64,000 nt of DNA from SSF14 sp046331245. GTDB lineage: Bacteria > Actinomycetota > Acidimicrobiia > Acidimicrobiales > Microtrichaceae. Shown here piece by piece: positions 34,401-42,657 of the stretch. The notes under the pieces were generated by a model. The model worked only from the letters and a program-made list of their open reading frames with translations, was not told the DNA's origin and made no database searches. The translations under genes and the position numbers were made by a program. Where the stretch lies: positions 62,001 to 126,000 of the forward strand of contig JAXLRH010000010.1 of assembly GCA_046331245.1 (NCBI GenBank), given 5' to 3'. Each line of letters opens with the position of its first letter. Within the stretch, counting starts at the first letter, position 1.

Positions 34401-35719
34401 GCCGCCCCGAGGATCATCCCGGCGGCAACCGTGTTGTTCGTCGCCTCGTCGATGAGGATGAACGAACCCGTGACCCGGTTGCGCCGGTACTCGTCGAAGA
34501 ACAGCGGCTGCGTGGTGCGGAGGGTGACGCGTCCGATCTCGTTGAGCCCGAGGGAACCGGCGCCCTCCTCGCGATGGAGGCTGTTGATGTCGAGCCGGTA
34601 CTGCAGCTGCTTCACGAGGGCGCGTGCGTTGCGGGTCGTGTGCTTGATCGCGAGCTTGGCGCCGACGGTGAGCGAGGACTGCTCGGTCATCCAGCAGATC
34701 ATCGCCTCGATGTCCTGGCCGACCTGGGGCTGGTTGTTCGGACGGCAGATCATGTCGCCACGGCTGATGTCGATCTCGTCCTCGAGCAGCATCGTCACCG
34801 CCATCGGCGCGAACGCCTCGGAGCGGGGCCCGTCCATCGTGTCGATGCGGGCGATCCGCGAGGCGAAGCCCGACGGCAGCACCACCACGTCGTCACCCGG
34901 CTTGAACACGCCGCCGACCACGTTGCCGGCGTAGCCGCGGTAGTCGTGGAACTCGTCGTCGTGGGGACGCAGCACGTACTGCACGGGGAAGCGGGCGTCG
35001 ATCAGGTTGCGGTCCGACGCGATGTGCACCTCTTCGAGGTGGTGCAGCAGCGAGGTGCCCTCGTACCACGGCATGCGGTCGCTGCGGTGCACGATGTTGT
35101 CGCCGTGCAGCGCCGACACCGGGATGAACGTCAGGTCGCCGATGTCGAGCTTGGCGGCGAAGTCGCGGAACTCGGCCTTGATCTCCTCGAACCGGTCCTG
35201 GGAGTAGTCGACGAGGTCCATCTTGTTGACGGCGAGCACGAGGTGCGGGATGCGCAGCAGCGACGCGATGAACGCGTGGCGCCGCGACTGCTCCAGCACG
35301 CCCTTGCGAGCGTCGATCAGCACGATGGCGAGGTCGGCGGTGGACGCACCGGTGACCATGTTGCGCGTGTACTGGATGTGGCCCGGGGTGTCGGCGATGA
35401 TGAACTTCCGCCGGGGGGTGGCGAAGTAGCGGTACGCCACGTCGATCGTGATGCCCTGCTCGCGCTCGGCGCGCAGACCGTCGGTGAGCAGCGCCAGATT
35501 GGTGTACTCGGCGCCCATCTGGATGCTCGACGCCTCCACGGCCTCGAGCTGGTCCGTGAAGATCGACTTGCTGTCGTAGAGCAGCCGACCGATGAGGGTC
35601 GACTTGCCGTCGTCGACGCTGCCGGCCGTGGCCAGGCGGAGCATCTCCATGTCGCCGAGCGGCTGGACGCGGTCGCTCTGCCCTTCGTAGTCCTCGCAGC
35701 TCGCGGTGCCCGTATCCAT
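34397..35719 (-). CDS. cysN: Sulfate adenylyltransferase large subunit
   Basis: CysN is the GTPase subunit of ATP sulfurylase and couples GTP hydrolysis to APS formation. From ATG 35719 it has 440 residues with translation-factor-like G motifs: GSVDDGKST (about 32-40), DTPGHIQYTRNM, and NKMDLVD. EF-Tu-like beta domains follow at about residues 240-440. It lacks a fused APS kinase domain; CysC is encoded separately, with a 4-bp overlap. The start is 16 bp after the cysD stop. Confidence 0.95.
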   Translation of the reverse strand: MDTGTASCEDYEGQSDRVQPLGDMEMLRLATAGSVDDGKSTLIGRLLYDSKSIFTDQLEAVEASSIQMGAEYTNLALLTDGLRAEREQGITIDVAYRYFATPRRKFIIADTPGHIQYTRNMVTGASTADLAIVLIDARKGVLEQSRRHAFIASLLRIPHLVLAVNKMDLVDYSQDRFEEIKAEFRDFAAKLDIGDLTFIPVSALHGDNIVHRSDRMPWYEGTSLLHHLEEVHIASDRNLIDARFPVQYVLRPHDDEFHDYRGYAGNVVGGVFKPGDDVVVLPSGFASRIARIDTMDGPRSEAFAPMAVTMLLEDEIDISRGDMICRPNNQPQVGQDIEAMICWMTEQSSLTVGAKLAIKHTTRNARALVKQLQYRLDINSLHREEGAGSLGLNEIGRVTLRTTQPLFFDEYRRNRVTGSFILIDEATNNTVAAGMILGAA

Positions 35720-35735
35720 CAGCAGTGTCCGTCCA

Positions 35736-36641
35736 TCAGAAGTAGCCCTCGCGCTTTCGGTCCTCCATCGCCGCCTCCGACGCACGGTCGTCGGCGCGGG
35801 TCGCGCCGCGCTCGGTGAGGCGGGTGGAGGCGATCTCCTCGATGATCTCCGCGACCGTCGACGCGGTGGAGTCGACGGCGCCGGTGTAGGTGGCGTCGCC
35901 CACCGTGCGGTAGCGGACCCGGCGCACCTCGGGCTCCTCCCCCGGGAGCAGCGTCGACCACGGGTTCGTGGCCAGCCACATGCCATCGCGGAGGTACACC
36001 TCGCGGTCGTGGGCGAAGTAGATCGACGGGATCGCGATGTCCTCGCGACCGATGTACTGCCAGATGTCCAGCTCGGTCCAGTTGCTCAGCGGGAACACCC
36101 GGATGTGCTCGCCGGGCCGGTGGCGGCCGTTGTAGAGGCTCCACACCTCGGGGCGCTGGTTCTTCGGGTCCCACTGACCGAAGTCGTCGCGGAAGCTGTA
36201 CACGCGCTCCTTCGCCCGGGCCTTCTCCTCGTCGCGTCGGGCGCCGCCGAACGCGGCATCGAACCGGTTCTCCTCGATCTCACGGAGCAGGGAGACGGTC
36301 TGGATCTGGTTGCGGGAGGCGCGGGCGCCGGTCTGGTCGACGGCGCGGCCGGCGTCGATGTCGGCCTGCACCGAGGCGACGACGAGGCGGGCGCCGAGCT
36401 CGACGACGCGACGGTCGCGGAACTCGATGACCTCGGTGAAGTTGTGGCCGGTGTCGACGTGCATGACGGGGAACGGCAGTTTGCACGGCCAGAACGCCTT
36501 CTCGGCCAGGCGCAGCATGACGATGGAGTCCTTGCCGCCGCTGAAGAGCAGCACCGGGCGCTCGAACTCGGCCGCGACCTCACGGAAGATGTGGATCGAC
36601 TCGGCCTCGAGGGCGTCGAGATGGGAGAGACCGTAGGCCAT
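35736..36641 (-). CDS. cysD: Sulfate adenylyltransferase small subunit
   Basis: CysD is the catalytic subunit of ATP sulfurylase. The PP-loop SGGKDSIVML, HVDTGHNF and the family N terminus YGLSHLDALEAESIHIFREV are clear. I use ATG 36641 (301 residues); GTG 36650 would add three residues (VSP). A sigma-70-like pair on the minus strand (GTGACC, 16-bp spacer, TATAGC ending at 36651) would place transcription just before ATG 36641, suggesting an almost leaderless mRNA. The C terminus KREGYF is the usual CysD ending. A palindrome at 36661-36679 overlaps this promoter. Confidence 0.94.
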   Translation of the reverse strand: MAYGLSHLDALEAESIHIFREVAAEFERPVLLFSGGKDSIVMLRLAEKAFWPCKLPFPVMHVDTGHNFTEVIEFRDRRVVELGARLVVASVQADIDAGRAVDQTGARASRNQIQTVSLLREIEENRFDAAFGGARRDEEKARAKERVYSFRDDFGQWDPKNQRPEVWSLYNGRHRPGEHIRVFPLSNWTELDIWQYIGREDIAIPSIYFAHDREVYLRDGMWLATNPWSTLLPGEEPEVRRVRYRTVGDATYTGAVDSTASTVAEIIEEIASTRLTERGATRADDRASEAAMEDRKREGYF

Positions 36642-36660
36642 AGGCGACACACGCTATAGA

Positions 36661-36679
36661 TACCCGACCAGTTCGGTCA
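36661..36679 (-). promoter_or_regulatory. Imperfect palindrome overlapping the cysD promoter
   Basis: TACCCGACCAGTTCGGTCA is an imperfect inverted repeat (core CCGA-5-TCGG). It lies between the proposed -35 and -10 of cysD, a natural place for a repressor responding to sulfur supply. The regulator is not identified. Confidence 0.4.
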
Positions 36680-36691
36680 CATTTCGTCGGG

Positions 36692-36760
36692 GACCCCCAC
36701 GTCACCGTCCTCACGACCGCCGTCGTCGCGCGAACTGTTCGCGGAATCGTCGTGGGGGTC
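36692..36760. repeat. Nested inverted repeats in the cysD-glgP divergent gap
   Basis: Outer arms GACCCCCACG (36692-36701) and CGTGGGGGTC (36751-36760) are a perfect 10-bp inverted repeat. Between them lies a second one, CGCGAAC/GTTCGCG (36729-36743). The 69-base block could fold as an RNA in the glgP leader or bind a dimeric regulator. Confidence 0.5.
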
Positions 36761-36789
36761 GAGCCGATCGCCGAGGACCCGCCGGTACA

Positions 36790-39345
36790 GTGACCGGCAT
36801 CAAAGCGAACCACACCTTCACCGTCGTCCCCCGCGTGCCCGCCCAGCTGCAGGCGCTCGCCACCCTCTCCCAGAACCTCGGCTGGCTGTTCGACCACCGG
36901 GTCCGTTCGCTGTTCGAGCAGGTCGATCCCGTCGGCGTGCGCGTCCGTGGCCTGGATCCGCTGGGCGTGCTCAACCGCTGCAGCGGCAGGCGGCTGGCGG
37001 AGCTGGCCCAGGACGCCGCGTTCGTCCGTCGCGCCGACGAACTCGTCGCGACGCTGCAGGCCGAGACCGCCGCGCCGGGCTGGGCCGAGGCCGTCGGCGC
37101 CGACACCCCGCTCCCGACCGTTGCCTACTTCTCCCCCGAGTTCGGCCTCGCCGCGTCCGTCCCGCAGTACTCCGGCGGCCTCGGCGTGCTCGCCGGCGAC
37201 CACCTGAAGGCCGCGGCCGACCTGCGCGTGCCGGTCATCGGCATCGGCCTCTTCTACCGGTCCGGCTACTTCCGCCAGATGATCGACCGCGAGGGACGCC
37301 AGCACGAGCGCTTCCCGTGGCAGCACCCGACCGAGCTCGCGCTGTCGCGCGTCGACGACCTGCGGGTCTCGCTGCAGATCGGCTCCGACAACGTCGAGGC
37401 CACGATCTGGCGCGCCCTCGTCGGCCCCAACGAGCTGTACCTGCTCGACACCCACGTGCCCGGCGAGGCCGGCCCGGACCAGCTCGTCAACGATCGCCTG
37501 TACGGCGGCGGCTCCGAGGAGCGCATCCGCCAGGAGCTCCTGCTCGGCGTCGGCGGCCATCGCGCACTGCGCGCCCTCGGCTTCCAGCCCGACGTGTTCC
37601 ACCTCAACGAGGGCCACGCCGGGTTCCTCACGCTGGAGCGCATCCGCGTGGCGATGACCGAGCAGTCGATGAACTTCGAGGAGGCCGTCGAATCGGTCCG
37701 CCCCTCCATGCTGTTCACCACCCACACGCCGGTGCCGGCCGGCATCGACCGCTTCCCCCACGAGATGGTCACCCGCTACTTCGGGTGGTGGTGCGAGGCC
37801 ACCGGCGTGCCGATGTCGACGCTGCTCGCCCTCGGCGACGAGCCCGGCGGCGATCCGGAGGTCTTCAACCTCGCGCACATGAGCCTTCGCCTCTGCGGCG
37901 ACGCCAACGGCGTGTCGATCCTCCACGGCGACGTGAGCCGGCGCATGTTCTCGCCGCTGTGGCCGGGCGTCGAGGTCGACGACGTACCGATCGGCGCCGT
38001 CACCAACGGCGTCCACGCCCCCACCTTCATGGCCGACGACATCGCGCAGATCCTCGTCGACAACGTCGGCGACGACTGGGAGCTCGCCGACCGCGAGCGC
38101 TTCCGTGCCGTGCACGCAGCCAGCGACGCGTCGCTCTGGGCGGCGCGCTCCGCCGGGCGGGCGAGCCTCGTCGAGTTCCTTCGCGCCCGCGCCCGCCACG
38201 CCACCGTCAACGGCGGCGACCCGTCGGGTGCGGAGAACGACCTCGGCTGGATCGACACCATGCTCGACCCCGACGTGCTCACCATCGGGTTCGCACGACG
38301 CTTCGCGACCTACAAGCGGGCCACCCTGCTCCTCACCGATTGCGAGCGCCTGCGCCGCCTGCTGCTGTCGAGCGACCGTCCGCTGCAGCTCGTGTTCGCC
38401 GGCAAGGCACACCCCGCCGACGAGCCCGGCAAGGAGTTCCTCCGGTCGGTCGCCCACATGGCCACCGACCCCGAGATGCGCCGCCGCGTCGTCTTCATGG
38501 AGGACTACGACCTCGACGCCGGCCGCATGCTCACGCGCGGCGTCGACGTGTGGCTCAACACGCCGCTCCGCCCGATGGAGGCCTGCGGCACGAGCGGCAT
38601 GAAGGCCGCCCTCAACGGCGTGCTCAACCTCTCGGTGCGAGACGGCTGGTGGGACGAGGCGTTCACGCCCGACGTCGGGTGGGCGATCCCCACCACCGAC
38701 CACTCGGGTGCCGACGCCACCGAGCGCGACCGCATCGAGTCCGGCTGGCTGTACGAGCTCATCGAGAACGAGGTCATCCCCCTCTTCTACGACCGCGACG
38801 CCAACGGCATCCCGACGGGCTGGACCTCACGCATGGCCTCGTGCATCGAGGCGCTCGCTCCCCAGTTCCACGCCGGCCGCATGGTGCGCGACTACACGCT
38901 CAACCACTACGTGCCGGCGGCACGACGGTCGGCGCAGCTCACCGCGGACGGCTCCGCCGGAGCGCGCGACCTCGCCGGCTGGAAGCAGCACGTGCGGAGC
39001 TGCTGGCCCGGCGTCGACATCGCCGAGGTCGAGCCGCCGATCGACTCGCACGTCGACGAGACCATCCCGATCGAGGTGTCGGTGCAGCTCAACGGGCTCG
39101 GCCCGACCGACGTCACGGTGGCCGTGACCGTGGGCGAGGTGGACCACGAGGGCGAGATCGCCGACGCGCCGTTCATCGAGATGAAGCACCTGGGCGACGA
39201 TCCCAACGACGGCAGCCGTGCCCTGTTCGGGTGCAGCGTGACCTGCGATCACCCGGGGTCGATGGGCTTCGCCGTGCGTGTGGTGCCGAACCACCCCAGT
39301 CTCAGCCGATGGGCCGAGCTCGGGCTGGTGCGCACCGTCAACTGA
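36790..39345 (+). CDS. glgP: Alpha-glucan (glycogen/maltodextrin) phosphorylase
   Basis: The 851-residue GT35 enzyme releases glucose-1-phosphate from alpha-1,4-glucans. It belongs to the compact bacterial/archaeal alpha-glucan phosphorylase group with an N-terminal DUF3417-like region (about 1-110). The pyridoxal-phosphate domain is at about 500-640, with RFATYKRATLL, FAGKAHPADEPGK and the conserved PRPMEACGTSGMKA-type segment reading LRPMEACGTSGMKA. Start is GTG 36790. It converges with the GH57 gene with only 6 bp between stops and faces the glycogen synthesis genes. Its product is the substrate of GlgC, so it links breakdown and synthesis. Confidence 0.95.
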   Translation: MTGIKANHTFTVVPRVPAQLQALATLSQNLGWLFDHRVRSLFEQVDPVGVRVRGLDPLGVLNRCSGRRLAELAQDAAFVRRADELVATLQAETAAPGWAEAVGADTPLPTVAYFSPEFGLAASVPQYSGGLGVLAGDHLKAAADLRVPVIGIGLFYRSGYFRQMIDREGRQHERFPWQHPTELALSRVDDLRVSLQIGSDNVEATIWRALVGPNELYLLDTHVPGEAGPDQLVNDRLYGGGSEERIRQELLLGVGGHRALRALGFQPDVFHLNEGHAGFLTLERIRVAMTEQSMNFEEAVESVRPSMLFTTHTPVPAGIDRFPHEMVTRYFGWWCEATGVPMSTLLALGDEPGGDPEVFNLAHMSLRLCGDANGVSILHGDVSRRMFSPLWPGVEVDDVPIGAVTNGVHAPTFMADDIAQILVDNVGDDWELADRERFRAVHAASDASLWAARSAGRASLVEFLRARARHATVNGGDPSGAENDLGWIDTMLDPDVLTIGFARRFATYKRATLLLTDCERLRRLLLSSDRPLQLVFAGKAHPADEPGKEFLRSVAHMATDPEMRRRVVFMEDYDLDAGRMLTRGVDVWLNTPLRPMEACGTSGMKAALNGVLNLSVRDGWWDEAFTPDVGWAIPTTDHSGADATERDRIESGWLYELIENEVIPLFYDRDANGIPTGWTSRMASCIEALAPQFHAGRMVRDYTLNHYVPAARRSAQLTADGSAGARDLAGWKQHVRSCWPGVDIAEVEPPIDSHVDETIPIEVSVQLNGLGPTDVTVAVTVGEVDHEGEIADAPFIEMKHLGDDPNDGSRALFGCSVTCDHPGSMGFAVRVVPNHPSLSRWAELGLVRTVN

Positions 39346-39351
39346 CCACGG

Positions 39352-40737
39352 TCAACCGACCAGCGCCGACGCCTTCAGCTGGGCGTCGAACCACGCGACG
39401 GTGTCGGTCCCGGTGAGCTCCGCGTACCGCGCCAGCGCGGCGCGCGCCTCGTCGAGCACCTGCACCGTCTCGATGCGATCCGGCGAATCGAAGAACCACG
39501 CGCAGCTCGACCACGCCTCGAGACGCAGGCGCTCGGCCTCCATCCACGCCCACGCCCGCTCCTCGGACGCGCCGGGCACGAGGTGCTTGCCGAGGAAGTG
39601 CGAACGCACCGTCTCACGGTGCTCGGGGCGGGCGCCGAGCACGACGCCGTAGTCGTACCGGGCGGCCCACGGGTCGTCGAACTCCGCTCCGGCACGATCG
39701 TTGAGCAGGCGGCCGCACACGTCGGCGACGGCGTCCAGCACGTCTCGGAGCGGGCGGCGCCAGCGCTGGTCGCGCCCCTCGACCTCCTCGAACCGGCACC
39801 CGCAGTCGGATCGCCACCGCTCGACGCCGTGGGCGCAGCTCCACGACGTGCGCTCCACCAGGGTTCCCCGGCGGGTCGCCGGGTGACGCTCGAGGTACCG
39901 GTCGGGCGTGATGAGCTCGATGTCGTGAGCGACGCGCCATTCGTGAGCGGCCTTCGCCAGCGCCATCTCGCCGAAGCGGTGGTGGTGCCCGAACGACTCG
40001 ATGTCGGTCGACAGCACGACCAGCGGATCGCGCTCGTCCTCCGCCGCGGCGCGAGCGCGATCGACGACGGTCTGCGCGAACTTCAGGCCGTCGTCGAGGA
40101 GACCGCCGAACGCGACGCCGTGTGACAGCTCGCCGTCGTACGGCACGACTCCGATGGTGCGGCCCGACGGGAGCGCCACGAGGAGCGGCACGTGGCCCGG
40201 CTCGGCGCCGTCCACGCGCACCTGGTGGGGAGCGAGCATCGTCCACGTGATGCCCACGTCGAGCAGGGCCTCGAGGCTGGCGCTGTCGACCGCCGTCTCG
40301 GGGAGCCACATGCCCTTGGGGGAATGGCCGAACCGCGACCGGTACTCGTCCACGCCCCAACGCACGATCGTCGCACGGTCACCCGCCGGGGTGAGCGGCA
40401 GGATCGCGTGCACCCACGGATGCGCCATCGCCCCGGCGCCGGCGTGGGCGCCGGCCGACACCGCCTGGGCGACCTCGGGGGCGTGACGGTCGAGCCACAC
40501 TCCGAGCGTGGGCCCGAGGTCGAAGCTCATCTCGGCCCAGAGGTTGCTGGTCGACACGACGTGGCCGTGGTCGTCGAGCATCTTCGCCGCGCCGAGGGGG
40601 CCGTAGCACTCGGAGGTGATGCGCTCGTTCCAGTCGTGGAAGGGCGCCGCCGACGGCTGGACGGGGACCTCGCCGGTCTCCGGCGATTCGCGGGGCGGCT
40701 GGTAGGCGTGGCCGTGCACGCACACATAGGCGGTCAC
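39352..40737 (-). CDS. GH57-family alpha-glucan-active protein
   Basis: A 461-residue protein with the glycoside hydrolase 57 barrel. The N terminus VCVHGHAYQPPRE carries the metal/substrate-side histidines. Then come GMWLPETAVDSASLEALLDV with the probable nucleophile region and LSTDIESFGHHHRFGE. A short DUF3536-like C-terminal helical part follows (about 350-461), giving a shorter protein than typical DUF3536 members (about 800). It probably acts on glycogen branches or maltodextrin. It follows glgB by 73 bp, which includes a triplicated 15-mer. Confidence 0.85.
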   Translation of the reverse strand: MTAYVCVHGHAYQPPRESPETGEVPVQPSAAPFHDWNERITSECYGPLGAAKMLDDHGHVVSTSNLWAEMSFDLGPTLGVWLDRHAPEVAQAVSAGAHAGAGAMAHPWVHAILPLTPAGDRATIVRWGVDEYRSRFGHSPKGMWLPETAVDSASLEALLDVGITWTMLAPHQVRVDGAEPGHVPLLVALPSGRTIGVVPYDGELSHGVAFGGLLDDGLKFAQTVVDRARAAAEDERDPLVVLSTDIESFGHHHRFGEMALAKAAHEWRVAHDIELITPDRYLERHPATRRGTLVERTSWSCAHGVERWRSDCGCRFEEVEGRDQRWRRPLRDVLDAVADVCGRLLNDRAGAEFDDPWAARYDYGVVLGARPEHRETVRSHFLGKHLVPGASEERAWAWMEAERLRLEAWSSCAWFFDSPDRIETVQVLDEARAALARYAELTGTDTVAWFDAQLKASALVG

Positions 40738-40765
40738 TGGACGGGGCTCCTCGTGCTGTCTGGGG

Positions 40766-40810
40766 AAAGGACGTGTGGGAAGGGAACGTGTGGGAAGGGA
40801 ACGTGTGGAC
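40766..40810. repeat. Three tandem 15-bp units between glgB and the GH57 gene
   Basis: Units at 40766-40780, 40781-40795 and 40796-40810 read AAAGGACGTGTGGGA, AGGGAACGTGTGGGA and AGGGAACGTGTGGAC. The array ends exactly at the glgB stop codon and lies 28 bases upstream of the GH57 start. It may be a regulator-binding array or recent slippage product. Confidence 0.85.
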
Positions 40811-42589
40811 TCATGCTCGGGCCATGACGGTCAGCGCCAAGGGCGGCAGGGTGACGAGCGTCGACTGCGACCAGTGCCGCGCCGCGTGGGGCTCGGCCTC
40901 GAACCACTCCGGGGTGGGATAGCCGGAGCCGCCCCACTCCGGCGCATCGCTGTTCGCGATCAGCTGCCAGCGGCCGGTGTCGGGGAGTGGGATGCGATAG
41001 CCCTCGTGCGCGGTGGGCGTGAAGTTCGCGGTCACGACGAGCTGCTCGCCGCCGCCACGGCGCACCCACGACACCACGCTGTTGGCGCGGTCGTCACAGT
41101 CGAGCCACTCGAAGGTGGACGGGTCCGAACTCGTTGCGGCGAGCGCGGGGTGAGCACGCAGGAGCGCGTTGAGCCGGGCGAGCCATCGCTGCACGCCGCG
41201 ATGCGGCTCGTGGTCGAGCAGGTACCAGGGCAGGACCGAGTCGTGGTTCCACTCCTCGTTCATCGCCAGCTCACCGCCCATGAACACGAGCGGCACGCCG
41301 GGCACGGTGTACTGGTGGCCGAACAGCAGTCGGAGGTTCGCACGACGCTGCCAGTCGTCACCCGCCATCTTCCCGACGAGGGAGCCCTTGCCGTGCACCA
41401 CCTCGTCGTGCGACAGCGGCAGCACGAAGCGCTCCGACGTGGAGTACATGGCCCGGAACGTCAGGTCGTCCTGGTGCCACGACCGATGCACCGGATCGCG
41501 CCCCAGGTACTCCAGGACGTCGTGCATCCACCCGAGGTCCCACTTGAGATCGAAGCCGAGCCCGCCCCCGCCGGTCGGCGCGGTGACGCCGGGCCACGCC
41601 GTCGACTCCTCGGCGATGATGAGGGCGCCCGGCGTCGACGAGTGGATCTCGGTGGTGAGCTGCCGGACGAAGTCCACGGCCTCGAGGTTCTCGCGTCCGC
41701 CGTCCCGGTTGGGGATCCACTCCCCCGCCGACCGCCCGTAGTCGCGGTAGAGCATCGACGCGACGGCGTCGACCCGGAGCGCGTCGACGTGGTACCGCTC
41801 GATCCACCATCGCGCCGACGACACGAGGAACGCCCGCACCTCGGGGCGGCCCCAGTCGAACACCCGGCTGCCCCATTCGGGATGGCGACCCTCACGCGGG
41901 TCGCCGTACTCGTACAGGGGGCGGCCGTCGAAGTCGGCGAGGCCGTGGGCGTCGTCGGGGAAGTGCGCCGGAACCCAGTCGAGCACCACGCCGATGCCGG
42001 CGCGGTGGAGGGCGTCGACCATCGCGGCGAACTCCGCCGGCGTGCCGTACCGCGTGGTCGGGGCGAAGTAGCCCGTGACGTGGTAGCCCCACGACCCGCC
42101 GAACGGATGCTCGAGGATCGGCATCAGCTCGACGTGGGTGAACCCCATGTCGCGCACGTAGTCGACGAGCCAGGGCGTCACCTCGGCGTAGGTCGGGACC
42201 CGGCCGTCGGCATGGTGGCGCCACGAGCCGAGATGCAGCTCGTAGATCGACATGGGCGCGCCGGGCGCCTGCAGCGCGGATCGCGACGCCATCCACTCGC
42301 CGTCGCGCCAGCCGAACTCCGCCGGATCGTCGGCGGTGATGATCGAGGCGTTGTCGGGTGGGAGCTCCGAGGCACGGGCGAAGGGGTCGGCCTTGTGCAC
42401 CCACTCCCCGTCGGGGGTGCGCACGTGCACCTTGTAGCGGTCGCCCAGCATCGCTGCGGGGACGAACCCCTCCCACACGTCGCCACCGTGGCGGCGCTCG
42501 AGCAGGGCGCCCGTCCAGCCGTCGAAGTCGCCGGCGATCGCGACCTGCTGCGCGTGCGGCGCCCACACCGCAGCGGACGCGCCCACCAT
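40811..42589 (-). CDS. glgB: 1,4-alpha-glucan branching enzyme
   Basis: From ATG 42589 the GH13 protein has 592 residues. A CBM48 module is at about 1-90 (AAVWAPHAQQVAIAGDFDGW), and the catalytic barrel has nucleophile VDALRVDAVASMLY, acid/base ALIIAEEST and the third aspartate in LPLSHDEVVHGKGS. It makes alpha-1,6 branches in glycogen. ATG 42589 falls just before the CBM48 and lacks a good ribosome site. The frame is open and protein-like upstream (AATAHAKLADQFGVHP) and joins malQ by a -1 shift near 42658, so the native product may be a MalQ-GlgB fusion. Confidence 0.9.
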   Translation of the reverse strand: MVGASAAVWAPHAQQVAIAGDFDGWTGALLERRHGGDVWEGFVPAAMLGDRYKVHVRTPDGEWVHKADPFARASELPPDNASIITADDPAEFGWRDGEWMASRSALQAPGAPMSIYELHLGSWRHHADGRVPTYAEVTPWLVDYVRDMGFTHVELMPILEHPFGGSWGYHVTGYFAPTTRYGTPAEFAAMVDALHRAGIGVVLDWVPAHFPDDAHGLADFDGRPLYEYGDPREGRHPEWGSRVFDWGRPEVRAFLVSSARWWIERYHVDALRVDAVASMLYRDYGRSAGEWIPNRDGGRENLEAVDFVRQLTTEIHSSTPGALIIAEESTAWPGVTAPTGGGGLGFDLKWDLGWMHDVLEYLGRDPVHRSWHQDDLTFRAMYSTSERFVLPLSHDEVVHGKGSLVGKMAGDDWQRRANLRLLFGHQYTVPGVPLVFMGGELAMNEEWNHDSVLPWYLLDHEPHRGVQRWLARLNALLRAHPALAATSSDPSTFEWLDCDDRANSVVSWVRRGGGEQLVVTANFTPTAHEGYRIPLPDTGRWQLIANSDAPEWGGSGYPTPEWFEAEPHAARHWSQSTLVTLPPLALTVMARA

Positions 42590-42657
42590 GCCGGCAGCGG
42601 TGCGCGGGTGGACGCCGAACTGGTCGGCGAGCTTGGCGTGCGCCGTCGCAGCGACCG

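Noticed and set aside
40766..40810. CRISPR-like repeat
   Set aside because: Units are 15 bp, directly adjacent and without spacers; no cas genes are present.
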